64,000 nt of DNA from Poindextera sp965277425 (lineage in GTDB: Bacteria; Pseudomonadota; Alphaproteobacteria; Caulobacterales; Caulobacteraceae). Location: contig CBDICR010000007.1 of NCBI GenBank assembly GCA_965277425.1, positions 682,001 through 746,000 of the forward strand, in the 5' to 3' direction. This document shows, piece after piece, positions 35,901-45,458 of the stretch; positions within the stretch are counted from its first letter, which is position 1; every line of letters starts with the position of its first letter. The notes under the pieces were generated by a model, which ran no database searches, was not told the DNA's origin, and saw only the letters and a list, made by a program, of their open reading frames with translations. The position numbers and the translations under genes are program-made.

Positions 35901-38144
35901 ATGACTGTCGACGCTCCGTTCCCGTCGCGAGATCCAGCGCCGCCGGCGCGCCGACGGCTCTTGCCCTGGCGCGAGCGACTGGGCCCCGGCTCGTTGCTTG
36001 GCATCGGTTTCGCCCTGGCCGCCGCCCTGGTCGGCGTGGCGGTCTGGATGGCGTCTTCCGCCCCGGTGACCGGCCCGGTCGGGCCGCCGAGCCGGGCCAT
36101 CCTGACCGTGCTCGGCGTCAACTCGCTGCTGATCGGGATGCTGGCCATCGCGACCGTGCGCCAGGTGTTCAGCCTGATCGCGGCGCAGAGGGGCGATGCG
36201 GGCGCGCGGCTGCATTTCCGCTTCGTCGCCATCTTCGCCACCGCCGCCGTCGCGCCGGCCATCGTCGTGGCCCTGGTCTTCGGCGTCCTGGTCAACCAGA
36301 GCGTCGACTCATGGTTCAGCCATAGGGTCAGCACCGTGGTCGAGAACTCGGCCAGCGTCGCCAGGTCCTATCTGCGCTCCCAGAACCGCTCGATCAGCGA
36401 AAATGTCGCCGGCATGGCCGACGGCCTCAACCAGTCGGCGGCCGCGCTGCAGCAGCGCCCCATGGAATTCAGCCACCTGCTGACGCTGCAGGCCTCGCTC
36501 AGCGACTTTTCCGCGGCCTATCTGATCGATCGCGACGGCCGCATCCTGGCGCGCGCCGAGGCCGATTCGTCGCCGCCGTTCCTGGCCCCGCCGCCCTCGG
36601 CGTTCCAGATCGCCGACACCGGCGAGGTCGAGGCGCCGATCTTCAATTCCACCGATCTGATCCGGGCCATCTACCGGCTGAAGGGCTTCCAGGACGCCTA
36701 TCTCTATGTCGTCCGGCCGGTTGAGCACGGGATCCTGTCGCATCTGAGCGAGGCCTCCAGTTCGCTCGCCGCCTATCGCGACACGGCGGCCAACCGCGGG
36801 CAGATCGAATCGGCGCTCGAAATCTCCTATCTGGAGACGGTCTTTCTACTGGTCTTCGGCGCCATCTGGGTCGGCATGGCCGCGGCCAACAGCATTTCGG
36901 GGCCGGTCGCCCGGCTGATCCAGGCCGCCGACCGCATCGCCGGCGGCGATCTGACCGCGCGCGTTAAGGTGGGTCACGGACCTGAAGAGCTCGGCGATCT
37001 GGCCAGGTCGTTCAATCGGATGACCGGCGATCTTCAGACGCAACAGGCGGCCTTGCGCGCCGCCGGCGCCGAAGCGGAAAGTCGCCGGCAATTCATCGAG
37101 ACGGTGCTGTCGGGGGTCAGCGCCGGGGTGATCAGCCTCGACCGCGAGGGCCGCATCTCGGCGGCCAACCGCCAGGCCCTGGTTCTGCTCGGCCTGCCGG
37201 TCGACGGCGCGCATGGCCGCGCCCTGGCGCTCGCCGCGCCCGAATTCGCCGAGGTGGTGGCCGAGGCCGGCGGCTATGGCGGCGACGCCGAGGCCGAGGT
37301 GGACGTGGTCCGCGACCGCGACACGCGCCGGCTGCGCGTGCGGGCCAGCGGCCACGCCGACGGCGGCCTGGTGCTGACCTTCGACGACATCACCCGCCTG
37401 GTCACCGCCCAGCGCAACGCCGCCTGGAAGGACGTCGCCCGCCGCATCGCCCATGAGATCAAGAACCCGCTGACGCCGATCCAGCTTTCCGCCGAACGGC
37501 TGCGGCGCAAGTATCGCAAGGAGATCACCTCCGATCTCGACACCTTCGACCGCTGCACCGACACCATCATCCGGCAGGTCGCCGGGATCGGACGCATGGT
37601 GGACGAGTTTTCCGCCTTCGCCCGCATGCCGACGCCCCGGTTCGAGCGCGTCGACGTCGCCGAGATGCTGCGCCAGGCGGTGTTCGCGCAGCGGGTCGCC
37701 GATCCCGACACCGAGATCGATCTCGCGGACTCGCCGGACGAGGCGTTCGCCCTGTGCGACGAGCGGATGATCGGCCAGGCGCTGACCAATATCTTGAAAA
37801 ACGCCGGTGAGGCGGTGCTGGCGCGTCGGGTCGCCGAGCCCGGCGTCCAGGGCCGCATCAAGGCGCGCCTGATCGCCGACGCCGACGACCTGAAGTTCGA
37901 GGTCGAGGACAATGGCGTCGGCCTGCCCGCCAAGGACCGCGATCGCTTGACCGAGCCCTATGTGACTACGCGTGAAAAGGGCACGGGCCTCGGCCTCGCC
38001 ATCGTGACGCGAATCATGGAGGACCATGGCGGCGGGCTCCAACTGCTCGACGCGACCGAGCGTCCTGGCGCGCGCGCGGTGTTGAAATTGCCGCGATTGA
38101 AGGCGGTCGAACCGGCCGCTTCGATAGAAACAGCTGCGGAGTAA
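35901..38144 (+). CDS. ntrY: Nitrogen regulation sensor histidine kinase NtrY
   Basis: NtrY is the membrane sensor of the NtrYX system. The 747-residue protein has three N-terminal transmembrane segments (about 30-52, 66-90, 107-131), a periplasmic region to about 310, a fourth segment (YLETVFLLVFGAIWVG), a HAMP domain, a PAS domain, and a kinase core with His518 in IAHEIKNPLTPIQLSAERL, NILKNAGEAV as N-box and GTGLGLAIVTRIM as G-box. It starts 55 bases after ntrC and is followed by ntrX. Confidence 0.95.
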   Translation: MTVDAPFPSRDPAPPARRRLLPWRERLGPGSLLGIGFALAAALVGVAVWMASSAPVTGPVGPPSRAILTVLGVNSLLIGMLAIATVRQVFSLIAAQRGDAGARLHFRFVAIFATAAVAPAIVVALVFGVLVNQSVDSWFSHRVSTVVENSASVARSYLRSQNRSISENVAGMADGLNQSAAALQQRPMEFSHLLTLQASLSDFSAAYLIDRDGRILARAEADSSPPFLAPPPSAFQIADTGEVEAPIFNSTDLIRAIYRLKGFQDAYLYVVRPVEHGILSHLSEASSSLAAYRDTAANRGQIESALEISYLETVFLLVFGAIWVGMAAANSISGPVARLIQAADRIAGGDLTARVKVGHGPEELGDLARSFNRMTGDLQTQQAALRAAGAEAESRRQFIETVLSGVSAGVISLDREGRISAANRQALVLLGLPVDGAHGRALALAAPEFAEVVAEAGGYGGDAEAEVDVVRDRDTRRLRVRASGHADGGLVLTFDDITRLVTAQRNAAWKDVARRIAHEIKNPLTPIQLSAERLRRKYRKEITSDLDTFDRCTDTIIRQVAGIGRMVDEFSAFARMPTPRFERVDVAEMLRQAVFAQRVADPDTEIDLADSPDEAFALCDERMIGQALTNILKNAGEAVLARRVAEPGVQGRIKARLIADADDLKFEVEDNGVGLPAKDRDRLTEPYVTTREKGTGLGLAIVTRIMEDHGGGLQLLDATERPGARAVLKLPRLKAVEPAASIETAAE

Positions 38145-38149
38145 CAGTC

Positions 38150-39541
38150 ATGGCCGCCGACATCCTGGTCGTCGACGACGAAGTCGATATCCGCGAACTG
38201 GTCGCGGGCATTCTCGCCGACGAGGGCTATGGCGTGCGCACGGCCGCGGACTCGGAGTCCGCCCTGGCCAGCCTCGGCGCGCGCAAGCCGGCGCTTTTGG
38301 TGCTCGACATCTGGATGCAGGGCGGCGGCATGGACGGGCTGGAACTGCTCGATCTGGTCAAGTCGCTGGATGCCGATCTGCCGGTGATCATGATCTCCGG
38401 CCACGGCAATATCGAAACCGCCGTCAGCGCCATCAAGCGCGGCGCCTATGACTTTCTGGAAAAGCCGTTCAAGTCCGACCGGCTGCTGCTGGTGGTCGAG
38501 CGGGCGCTGGAACAGGCCCAGCTCAAGCGGGAAAACCGCCGCCTGCGCCAGCAGACCTTCGCCCCGGACACCTTCATCGGCCGCTCCGCCGCCGCCCAGC
38601 AGGTGCGCCAGCTGATCGGCAAGCTCGGACCGGCCAACAGCCGGCTGCTGATCTCCGGGCCGCCCGGCTCGGGCAAGGAGCTGGTCGCGCGGCTGATCCA
38701 CACCGCCAGCCCGCGCGCCAAGGGCGAGTTCATCGGCATCGGCGCGGCCGGCATGACGCCGGACCGGATGGACCTGGAGCTGTTCGGCGAGGAAGGCGAG
38801 GGCGGCCGGCCGCGCAAGATCGGCGTCTTCGAGCGCGCTCACGGCGGGGCGCTCTATCTGCAGGAAGTCGCCGACATGCCGCGCGAGACGCAAGGGCGCA
38901 TCCTGCGCGTCCTGGTCGAACAGCGGTTTCGCCGCGTCGGCGGCGACCAGGAGGTGCAGGTCGATGTCCGGGTGATGTCGTCCACCTCGCGTGACCTGCG
39001 CGAGGAGATCGCCGCCGGCCGCTTCCGCGAGGACCTCTATCACCGGCTGAACGTGGTGCCGGTGCACGTGCCCGGCCTGTCCGAGCGGCGCGAGGACATC
39101 GCCGAGCTGGTGGAGTATTTCATCGAGCGCATCGCCGAGGCGACCGGCCTGGCGCGGCGCAGGCTGAGCGACGACGCCATCGCCACGCTGCAGGTGCATG
39201 GCTGGCCGGGCAACGTCCAGCAGCTGCGCAACAATGTCGAACGCATGCTGATCCTCGCCGCCGGCGACCCGGCCGAGCCGATCACCGCCGAGATGCTGCC
39301 CGCCGAGGTCGCCGCCGCCGGCCATGTCGGCCAGATCGGCTCCGAGCGCATCCTAGCCCGGCCGCTGCGCGACGCGCGCGAGGTGTTCGAGCGGGAATAC
39401 CTCAACGCCCAGATCGTGCGCTTCGGCGGCAATATCTCGCGCACGGCCAGCTTCATCGGCATGGAGCGCTCGGCCCTGCACCGCAAGCTGAAGTCGCTGG
39501 GCGTGGCGCCGGCGCGCCTGGACGAGGACGAAGACGCCTGA
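38150..39541 (+). CDS. ntrX: Nitrogen response regulator NtrX lacking GAFTGA, with altered Walker B
   Basis: This 463-residue regulator has a receiver domain (Asp53 in LVLDIWMQGG, Lys105), an AAA+ domain with Walker A SGPPGSGKEL, and a Fis-type C-terminus (GNISRTASFIGMERSALHRKL). The GAFTGA loop is missing (ELFGEEGEGGRPRKIGVFE), as is usual for NtrX. The Walker B reads ALYLQEVADMP with Gln238 where the family normally has Asp, which may reduce ATP hydrolysis. Its stop overlaps the next start (TGATG). Confidence 0.94.
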   Translation: MAADILVVDDEVDIRELVAGILADEGYGVRTAADSESALASLGARKPALLVLDIWMQGGGMDGLELLDLVKSLDADLPVIMISGHGNIETAVSAIKRGAYDFLEKPFKSDRLLLVVERALEQAQLKRENRRLRQQTFAPDTFIGRSAAAQQVRQLIGKLGPANSRLLISGPPGSGKELVARLIHTASPRAKGEFIGIGAAGMTPDRMDLELFGEEGEGGRPRKIGVFERAHGGALYLQEVADMPRETQGRILRVLVEQRFRRVGGDQEVQVDVRVMSSTSRDLREEIAAGRFREDLYHRLNVVPVHVPGLSERREDIAELVEYFIERIAEATGLARRRLSDDAIATLQVHGWPGNVQQLRNNVERMLILAAGDPAEPITAEMLPAEVAAAGHVGQIGSERILARPLRDAREVFEREYLNAQIVRFGGNISRTASFIGMERSALHRKLKSLGVAPARLDEDEDA

Positions 39542-40404
39542 TGGGGCGGATCGCCTATGTCAACGGCCGCTACCAGCCGCACGGGACGTCCGTTGTCCAC
39601 ATCGAGGACCGCGGCTTCCAGTTCGCCGACGGGGTCTATGAGTATTTCGCCGTCTTCGACGGCCGGCTGGCCGACGCCGACGGGCACCTGGAGCGGCTCT
39701 GGCGCAGCCTCTCGCAGATCCGTATCCGCCCGCCGATGAGCGAGGCGGCGCTGATGGTGGTCATGCGCGAGACCGTGCGGCGCAATCGCATCCGTGATGG
39801 CTCGGTCTATCTGCAGGTGACGCGAGGAACCGCCGCCCGCGACCACGCCTTTCCCCACCCATCGACGCCGCCGACCGTCGTCGTCACGGCCAAGAGCCTC
39901 GACTACGCCGCCGCCCAGGCCAAGGCGGCCAAGGGCGTCGCGGTGCTGACCCAGGCCGACCAGCGCTGGGGCCGCTGCGACATCAAGACCGTGGGCCTTT
40001 TGCCCAACGCCCTGGCCAAGCAGGCGGCGCGCGAGGCCGGCGCCGAGGAGGCCTGGCTGGTCGACGAGCTGGGCTTCATCACCGAGGGCGCCTCGACCAA
40101 CGCCTGGATCGTCGACGCGGAGGGCGCCTTGCGCACGCGCGACACCAACGCCAACATCCTGCGCGGCGTCACGCGCAAGACCCTGATCGACCTGGCCGCC
40201 GAGGCGGGCCTGGAGATTTCGCAGCGGCCTTTCACGATCGACGACGTCAAGACCGCCAGGGAAGCCTTCATGACCGCCGCCTCGACCCTGGTCATGCCGG
40301 TGACCTCGATCGACGGCCACAGGATCGGCGACGGCAGGCCCGGCCCTGTCGGGATGCGCCTGCGCGTCCTATATGAGCAGAATGCCCGCTCGACCTCGCG
40401 TTGA
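39541..40404 (+). CDS. D-amino acid aminotransferase (fold-type IV PLP enzyme)
   Basis: This 287-residue class IV aminotransferase has IEDRGFQFADGVYE, the PLP lysine in CDIKTVGLLPNALAKQ, AWLVDELGFITEGASTNAWIV and the late AFMTAASTLVMPV. This pattern fits D-alanine/D-amino acid transaminase, which makes D-glutamate or D-alanine for peptidoglycan. It is coupled to ntrX by a one-base overlap, a common alphaproteobacterial arrangement. Confidence 0.9.
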   Translation: MGRIAYVNGRYQPHGTSVVHIEDRGFQFADGVYEYFAVFDGRLADADGHLERLWRSLSQIRIRPPMSEAALMVVMRETVRRNRIRDGSVYLQVTRGTAARDHAFPHPSTPPTVVVTAKSLDYAAAQAKAAKGVAVLTQADQRWGRCDIKTVGLLPNALAKQAAREAGAEEAWLVDELGFITEGASTNAWIVDAEGALRTRDTNANILRGVTRKTLIDLAAEAGLEISQRPFTIDDVKTAREAFMTAASTLVMPVTSIDGHRIGDGRPGPVGMRLRVLYEQNARSTSR

Positions 40405-40502
40405 AAGTGATCTCCATTGCGGGGTCGCAAAAAGCCGGCCAAGACTGAACTCGTGTGTGGAAGCGTTTTTGGCTTCCGAAAACAAGGGAGCGCAAGAGCG
40501 CT

Positions 40503-40760
40503 ATGGCGACGACCACCGAAAAGAAACAGAACCTGCAGGACACCTTCCTCAACTCGGTTCGCAAATCCAAGACCCCCCTGACCATCTTCCTCGTCAACGG
40601 CGTCAAACTGCAGGGCGTGGTCTCCTGGTTCGACAATTTCTGCGTGCTTTTGCGCCGCGATGGCCAGTCGCAGCTGGTCTACAAGCACGCCATCTCCACC
40701 ATCATGCCGGCTCAACCGGTTCAGCTCTATGAGCCCGAGCCCGATCAGGAAAACGATTGA
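40503..40760 (+). CDS. hfq: RNA chaperone Hfq
   Basis: Hfq forms a hexamer that helps small RNAs pair with mRNAs. The 85-residue protein has the Sm1 region QDTFLNSVRKSKTPLTIFLVNGVKLQGVV (shown here in part by NGVKLQG), WFDNFCVLLRRDGQ and the Sm2 motif YKHAISTI. ATG 40503 is the start; GGGAG lies upstream. The TTGA overlap couples it to hflX, the standard hfq-hflX pair. Confidence 0.97.
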   Translation: MATTTEKKQNLQDTFLNSVRKSKTPLTIFLVNGVKLQGVVSWFDNFCVLLRRDGQSQLVYKHAISTIMPAQPVQLYEPEPDQEND

Positions 40761-42109
40761 ACCCACGTAGCATCGACCATCGTCCGTCCGTCGAGGCGGC
40801 CCTCGTTATTCATCCCGTCAGGTCCGCCGGCCTGGCGTCCGCTTCATCGCAGACCCTGCGCGAGCCGGCCTTGCGCCTCGATGAGGCCATCGGCCTGGCC
40901 CAGGCCCTTGACCTTGAGATCAAGGGCGCGGACCTGGTTCCGGTGCGCGCCGCCACGCCCGCGACCCTGTTCGGCAAGGGCAAGGTGGCCGAGATCGGCG
41001 AGCGCTGCTCGGCCGACGGGATCGACGTGGTGGTGGTCGACGATGCGCTGACGCCGATCCAGCAGCGCAATCTGGAGCGCGCCTGGAAGGTCAAGGTCAT
41101 CGACCGCACCGGCCTGATCCTGGAGATTTTTGGCCGCCGCGCCCGCACGCGCGAGGGGCGGCTGCAGGTCGAGCTGGCGCGCCTGGCCTATGAGCGCTCG
41201 CGCCTGGTCAAGACCTGGACCCACCTTGAGCGCCAGCGTGGCGGCCTCGGCGCCATGAGCGGGCCGGGCGAAACCCAGATCGAGACCGACCGGCGGCTGC
41301 TCACCGCCAAGGTCGCCAAGCTGAAGCAGGAGCTCTTGGACGTTCGCCGCACCCGGCGCCTGCAACGCGACGCCCGCCGCCGCGCGCCGCATCCGACCAT
41401 CGCTCTGGTCGGCTACACAAACGCCGGCAAGTCGACCCTGTTCAACCGCTTGACCGCGGCCAAGGTCGAGGCCCGCGACATGCTGTTCGCCACGCTTGAC
41501 CCGACCGTCCGCGCGCTCAGGCTGCCCGACGGCCGGCCGGCCATGCTATCGGATACGGTCGGCTTCATCTCCGACCTGCCGCACGAGTTGGTGGAGGCCT
41601 TCCGCGCCACATTGGAGGCCGTCCGCGAGGCCGACGTCATCGTCCATGTCCGCGACATCGCCGGGCCCGACAGCGACGCGCAGGCGCAGGATGTGCGCAA
41701 GGTGCTGGCCGAGCTGGACGCCGGCGCCGACGCCGGCCAGATCCTGATCGAGGCCTGGAACAAGATCGATCTGCTGCCCGTCGAGGACCAGGGCGTGCTG
41801 CTCGCCCGCGCCAAGCGCGTGAGGACCGGCGAGCCTGCCGCCTTCCCGGTCTCGGCGGTCAGCGGCGCGGGAGCCGCCCAGCTGCTGCAGGGCCTGGCTG
41901 AGCGCATCGATTCCGGCCAGCCGGTGGAGGCGATGCTGAGCGCTAGGGACGGCGAAGCCATGGCCTGGCTCTATCGTCACGGCCGCATCCTGACCCGCGC
42001 CGATCAGGACGACGGCGCCGTGCGGCTGTCGGTGCGCCTCGACGGCCAGGCCCTAGGCCGCTTCGAGCGGCTGTTCCCCGACGCCCTGCTCAGGGCCGCT
42101 GCGGAATAA
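40757..42109 (+). CDS. hflX: GTPase HflX
   Basis: HflX is a ribosome-associated GTPase that splits stalled ribosomes. The 450-residue protein has the N-terminal HflX domain with LFGKGKVAEI, the glycine-rich GGLGAMSGPGETQIETDRR, and a G domain with G1 GYTNAGKST, G3 DTVGFISDLP and G4-like NKIDLLP. The TTG start overlaps the hfq stop by 3 bases. An in-frame later start is possible, but coupling favours TTG 40757. Confidence 0.95.
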   Translation: MNPRSIDHRPSVEAALVIHPVRSAGLASASSQTLREPALRLDEAIGLAQALDLEIKGADLVPVRAATPATLFGKGKVAEIGERCSADGIDVVVVDDALTPIQQRNLERAWKVKVIDRTGLILEIFGRRARTREGRLQVELARLAYERSRLVKTWTHLERQRGGLGAMSGPGETQIETDRRLLTAKVAKLKQELLDVRRTRRLQRDARRRAPHPTIALVGYTNAGKSTLFNRLTAAKVEARDMLFATLDPTVRALRLPDGRPAMLSDTVGFISDLPHELVEAFRATLEAVREADVIVHVRDIAGPDSDAQAQDVRKVLAELDAGADAGQILIEAWNKIDLLPVEDQGVLLARAKRVRTGEPAAFPVSAVSGAGAAQLLQGLAERIDSGQPVEAMLSARDGEAMAWLYRHGRILTRADQDDGAVRLSVRLDGQALGRFERLFPDALLRAAAE

Positions 42110-42184
42110 GGCGCGGTCGTTCTCTTTTTGTTCTTGACTAGGGGTGACTGCGCCAACATGCTGATGGCCTGAAACGAGGCCGCC

Positions 42185-43090
42185 ATGCTGTCCAACGCCG
42201 GATTCCATAAGGCCTGCGCCTTTGTCGAAGGCGAGGGGCGGGCGCTCGACGCGGCCCTGCTGCGCTACGACCTGGGCACAGGTCCCGCCGAGGCGGTGCT
42301 GACCGCGCTGGCGGCCTACCAGAACCCGGACGGCGGCTTCGGCCACGGCCTGGAGCCCGACATGGCTTCGCCGGCCTCCAGCGCCCTGGCGACCAGCGTG
42401 GGTTTGCGGTTTCTCCGCCGCATCGACGCCGACGGCGGCCATCCGATGGTCAAGGCCGCGCTGGACTGGGTTGAGCGGACCTTCGATTGGGAGGCGGGCG
42501 TCTGGGCGATCATCACCGCAGCGGTCGATGAGGCGCCGCATGCGCCCTGGTGGGAATGGTCGACGGACTTGGCGGAAAACTGGAACGGTTGCCGATTCAA
42601 CCCCAGCGCCGAGCTGCTGGGGTCTCTCTACGCCTACAGGGCGGCAGCATCGCCCGCGCTTCTCGCCGCGGCGGAGGCGCGGATGCGGCTGACGATCGTT
42701 GAAACCGAAACCATCGACGGCGCCTACGACCTGAAATGCGCCGCTCGTCTTGTCGAGACGCCGGCAATTGCGGCCGATCTGCGCCAGGCCCTCACCGAGC
42801 TCGTCATCCACTCCGCCATCGCCCACGATCCCAATGACGAACACGTCCCGGTGCTCGAACTTGCACCCACGCCGAAGAGCCTCCTCGCGGGGCCGCTCGC
42901 CGATCGGATCGCCCCGGCCGCCGAGGCCCTGATCGCAACCCAGCAGGACGACGGCGGCTGGCTCGTCTTCTGGGACTGGAGCGTCGTCGATGCGCAAGCC
43001 TGGACAAAGGCCAAACGCGACTGGCGCGGCTGGGTGACCCGCGACGCGATCGAAGCGCTGAAGGCCTGGGGCAGGGTGGAGGGCGGATAA
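42185..43090 (+). CDS. Prenyltransferase/squalene-cyclase-like alpha/alpha-barrel protein
   Basis: This 301-residue protein has repeats typical of the (alpha/alpha)6 terpenoid cyclase/prenyltransferase fold: LAAYQNPDGGFGHGLEPD near the N-terminus and LIATQQDDGGWLVFWDW near the C-terminus. No DxDD or DDxD catalytic motif is apparent, so enzyme activity is not supported. It follows hflX by 75 bases and may be transcribed with it. Confidence 0.7.
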   Translation: MLSNAGFHKACAFVEGEGRALDAALLRYDLGTGPAEAVLTALAAYQNPDGGFGHGLEPDMASPASSALATSVGLRFLRRIDADGGHPMVKAALDWVERTFDWEAGVWAIITAAVDEAPHAPWWEWSTDLAENWNGCRFNPSAELLGSLYAYRAAASPALLAAAEARMRLTIVETETIDGAYDLKCAARLVETPAIAADLRQALTELVIHSAIAHDPNDEHVPVLELAPTPKSLLAGPLADRIAPAAEALIATQQDDGGWLVFWDWSVVDAQAWTKAKRDWRGWVTRDAIEALKAWGRVEGG

Positions 43091-43246
43091 TCGTGCCCAC
43101 CCCACTCATCCCCGTGAAATCGAGGGCCCAGGCTTTTTACCGCAAAGGTCGCCAAGATCGCCAAGGGTTGAAGGTGCGCTCAGTTCTATCTTGGCGGGCT
43201 TGGCGGTCTTTGCGGTTCCCATTGCGAATTGTTGAAGCGGTCCTGG
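43091..43246. repeat. Intergenic long imperfect hairpin with CGCCAAG units
   Basis: The gap contains a 28-base inverted repeat: the left arm at 43139-43166 contains CGCAAAGGTCGCCAAG and pairs with 43189-43216 (CTTGGCGG, CTTTGCGG) with five mismatches by hand count. Tandem CGCCAAG units recall the flanks of the palindrome at 10866-10945. It separates two convergent genes and could act as a bidirectional transcription end. Confidence 0.65.
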
Positions 43247-44053
43247 CTAGCTTTTCTCCCTCTGCTTCGCCGCGATCCACAGCCTGTCCATCTCCGCCAG
43301 ATCCGACTGCTCCGGCGAGCGCCCGTCCGCGGCCAGGACCTGTTCGATCGTGTTGAAGCGGCGGGTGAACTTGGCGTTGGTGGAGCGCAGGGCGTCTTCC
43401 GGGTCGATCTCGAGCAGGCGGGCCAGGTTGGCGCAGACGAAGAGCACGTCGCCCATCTCGTCGCGCATCTTGGCGCGGTCGTTCGCCGCCACCTCGACGG
43501 CCAGTTCGCCCAGCTCCTCGTGCAGCTTTTCGATCACCGCCTCGGGTGTGGTCCAGGTGAAGCCGACGCGGGCGGCGCGCCGGGTCAGCTTCTCGGCGCG
43601 GATCAGGGCGGGCAGGGCGCTCGGCACCCCGTCGAGCAGGCTTTGCGCCCTGTCCTTGGCGGCGCGCTCCTCAGCCTTGATCGCGTCCCAGGCGATGGTC
43701 TGCTCGGCGGCGTCGCGGGGAGCGGCCTTTCCGAACACATGCGGATGGCGACGGATCATCTTGTCGCAGATGGCCTCGGCGACATCGGCGAAGTCGAAGG
43801 CCCCCCGCTCCTCGGCCATGCGCGCGTGGAACACCACCTGCAGCAGAAGATCGCCCAGTTCGTCCCTCAGATCGTCCAGGTCGCCGCGCTCGATCGCGTC
43901 GGAGACCTCGTAGGCCTCCTCGATCGTATAGGGCGCGATGGTCGCGAAGGTCTGCTCCAGATCCCAGGCGCAGCCGCGCTCGGGGTCGCGCAGCCGCGCC
44001 ATGATGGCCAGCAGGCGGACGAGGGGATCGGCGTCGCTGGGCGCGGGGTTCAT
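43247..44053 (-). CDS. mazG: Nucleoside triphosphate pyrophosphohydrolase MazG
   Basis: MazG hydrolyses nucleoside triphosphates to monophosphates and pyrophosphate, cleaning the nucleotide pool. The 268-residue protein has two MazG repeats; the first contains LRDPERGCAWDLEQTFATI, EEAYEVSDAIE and DELGDLLLQVVFHARM, with the acidic metal site, and the second contains EKLHEELGELAVEV and RDEMGDVLFVCANLARLL. ATG 44053 is used. Confidence 0.95.
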   Translation of the reverse strand: MNPAPSDADPLVRLLAIMARLRDPERGCAWDLEQTFATIAPYTIEEAYEVSDAIERGDLDDLRDELGDLLLQVVFHARMAEERGAFDFADVAEAICDKMIRRHPHVFGKAAPRDAAEQTIAWDAIKAEERAAKDRAQSLLDGVPSALPALIRAEKLTRRAARVGFTWTTPEAVIEKLHEELGELAVEVAANDRAKMRDEMGDVLFVCANLARLLEIDPEDALRSTNAKFTRRFNTIEQVLAADGRSPEQSDLAEMDRLWIAAKQREKS

Positions 44054-44231
44054 CGATTTAAGCTCCTTAAAGGCCCTTTGCGGTAGGACGCTAAGCCCTC
44101 AGGCCGCAAGCGACTTTCCGCCTCGACTGGGGCCATCTGCACGAACCGACCTTGTCGAAGCGTCCCGGCCGAGGCGAGCGCCTCAAGCGGCAGGCGAGGG
44201 ACGATCGGACGTCCCCGGCGAGGCCAGGGCT

Positions 44232-44444
44232 CTAGCGGGGCTCGCCGGCGCTGTTTTCCCTGATCTCGAAATCCACAGCCTCCGCCTCGTGCACGGTAAG
44301 CTGACCGGCGGCGACGAAGGCCACGCGAAGCTGCCTGGAAAGCCCGGCGGTATGGGGCTGGCTGACCGAGGGAAGCACAGAGCTTGGCAGGGTCGCCTTG
44401 AGGGCTCCCGAGTCGTGGTCGCGGGCATCAACAAATGAGGTCAT
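44232..44444 (-). CDS. Hypothetical small protein (70 aa)
   Basis: I do not recognise this short frame. It encodes MTSFVDARDHDSGALKATLP and ends NSAGEPR, with a central strand-like LRVAFVAAGQLTVHE. CTGGAG lies eight bases before the ATG, which is the main support for a real gene. It has no membrane segment or known motif. It could equally be a chance frame in GC-rich DNA. Confidence 0.35.
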   Translation of the reverse strand: MTSFVDARDHDSGALKATLPSSVLPSVSQPHTAGLSRQLRVAFVAAGQLTVHEAEAVDFEIRENSAGEPR

Positions 44445-44558
44445 GTCGATCTCCAGAAGAACGAGCCGCAGCCATTACAAGCGGTATACGATCCTGCTGG
44501 CCGTTTGGATGCTGGCTGGCCACCTCGGCCCGGCTCTTCCGGCGCTCGGCCGGCGACA

Positions 44559-44951
44559 TCAAGCCGCCGGTTTTCCCTTTCGTTTCGCAATCTCCTTCGT
44601 CCGGATGTCCCGGATCCGGGCGCTCACGATCTGGCCGATCAAGGCGTACGGAATTGGCCGATCGAGCGGAAACCTCAGGTTTCCCTTCTCACCGCGGTAG
44701 TCGACCGTCAGCTTTTCGAGGTCCGGGTCTCTGACCGGCGGAAATAAGCCGATATGCGTCTTGAAGGCGCCGACGTGGACAATGACGCGGCCGAGCGAAA
44801 ACGTCGGCATATTGTAGCTGATCTTCTCCGTGGCCTCGGGCGCTGCGTCTCTGATCATCGCGCGCAGGGTCTGCAGAATGGACTGCACCTCGGCCGGGTA
44901 GGCGGCGATATAGTCGTCCACCGTGGCGGGCCTTGCATGGCGGCGTTCCAT
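44559..44951 (-). CDS. DUF1801 family protein
   Basis: This 130-residue protein has the DUF1801 (YdhG-like) pattern: TVDDYIAAYPAEVQSILQTLRAMIRDAAPEATEKISYNMPTF in outline (shown here by EKISYNMPTF), VGAFKTHIGLFPP and EKGNLRFPLDRPIP. The fold is related to small iron-chaperone frataxin-like proteins, but function is unclear. I prefer ATG 44951; ATG 45011 is possible. It lies downstream of an ArsR-SRPBCC pair on the same strand. Confidence 0.75.
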   Translation of the reverse strand: MERRHARPATVDDYIAAYPAEVQSILQTLRAMIRDAAPEATEKISYNMPTFSLGRVIVHVGAFKTHIGLFPPVRDPDLEKLTVDYRGEKGNLRFPLDRPIPYALIGQIVSARIRDIRTKEIAKRKGKPAA

Positions 44952-45047
44952 CTGGGCGTCTTGCGATCTGTTTTCCCGGCCAAAACCATAGCGCAAGCGT
45001 TGTGTGAACACACCTGGCCGGCGAGGACCAGGGCCCTCGGCGGGCCT

Positions 45048-45458
45048 TCAATCCATCCGCGCCAATACCTCCTCAAGCGCGGCGAGGAACCGCGGCCATC
45101 CGCCCTGGGCGCCTTGATAGGCCTGCTGCTGATCCGGCCGGAAGCCCGACTGCTCCATGCGCAGGCGCGTTCCCGTGCTGGTCGGTGTCAAAGTCCAGGT
45201 GACGACGCTTTCCAGACCGAAGGCTTCCCAGGTGTAGGACAGCGTCTTGTTCGGCTCGATCGCCATGACCTGACAGTCGACGCCGCCCCAGTCGGCGCGA
45301 AGATTGAAACGGTGGTCCGCCACCGGCTTGAAGTCGTTCTTCATCAGCCATTCCTCGATCAGGTGCGGCTCGGTGAGCGCGCGCCAGATCTTTTCCGGCG
45401 GATAAGCCACCTCTCGTTCGATAACGACGCTGAGCGTTTCGCTCGACGCTTCATTCAT
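45048..45458 (-). CDS. SRPBCC (AHSA1-like) domain protein
   Basis: This 136-residue AHSA1-type SRPBCC protein has IEREVAYPPEKIWRALTEP, EEWLMKNDFKPV, TLSYTWEAFGLESVVTWTL and a C-terminal helix with GWPRFLAALEEVLARMD. The ATG overlaps the ArsR stop (ATGA), so the pair is coupled. The ligand is unknown. Confidence 0.87.
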   Translation of the reverse strand: MNEASSETLSVVIEREVAYPPEKIWRALTEPHLIEEWLMKNDFKPVADHRFNLRADWGGVDCQVMAIEPNKTLSYTWEAFGLESVVTWTLTPTSTGTRLRMEQSGFRPDQQQAYQGAQGGWPRFLAALEEVLARMD

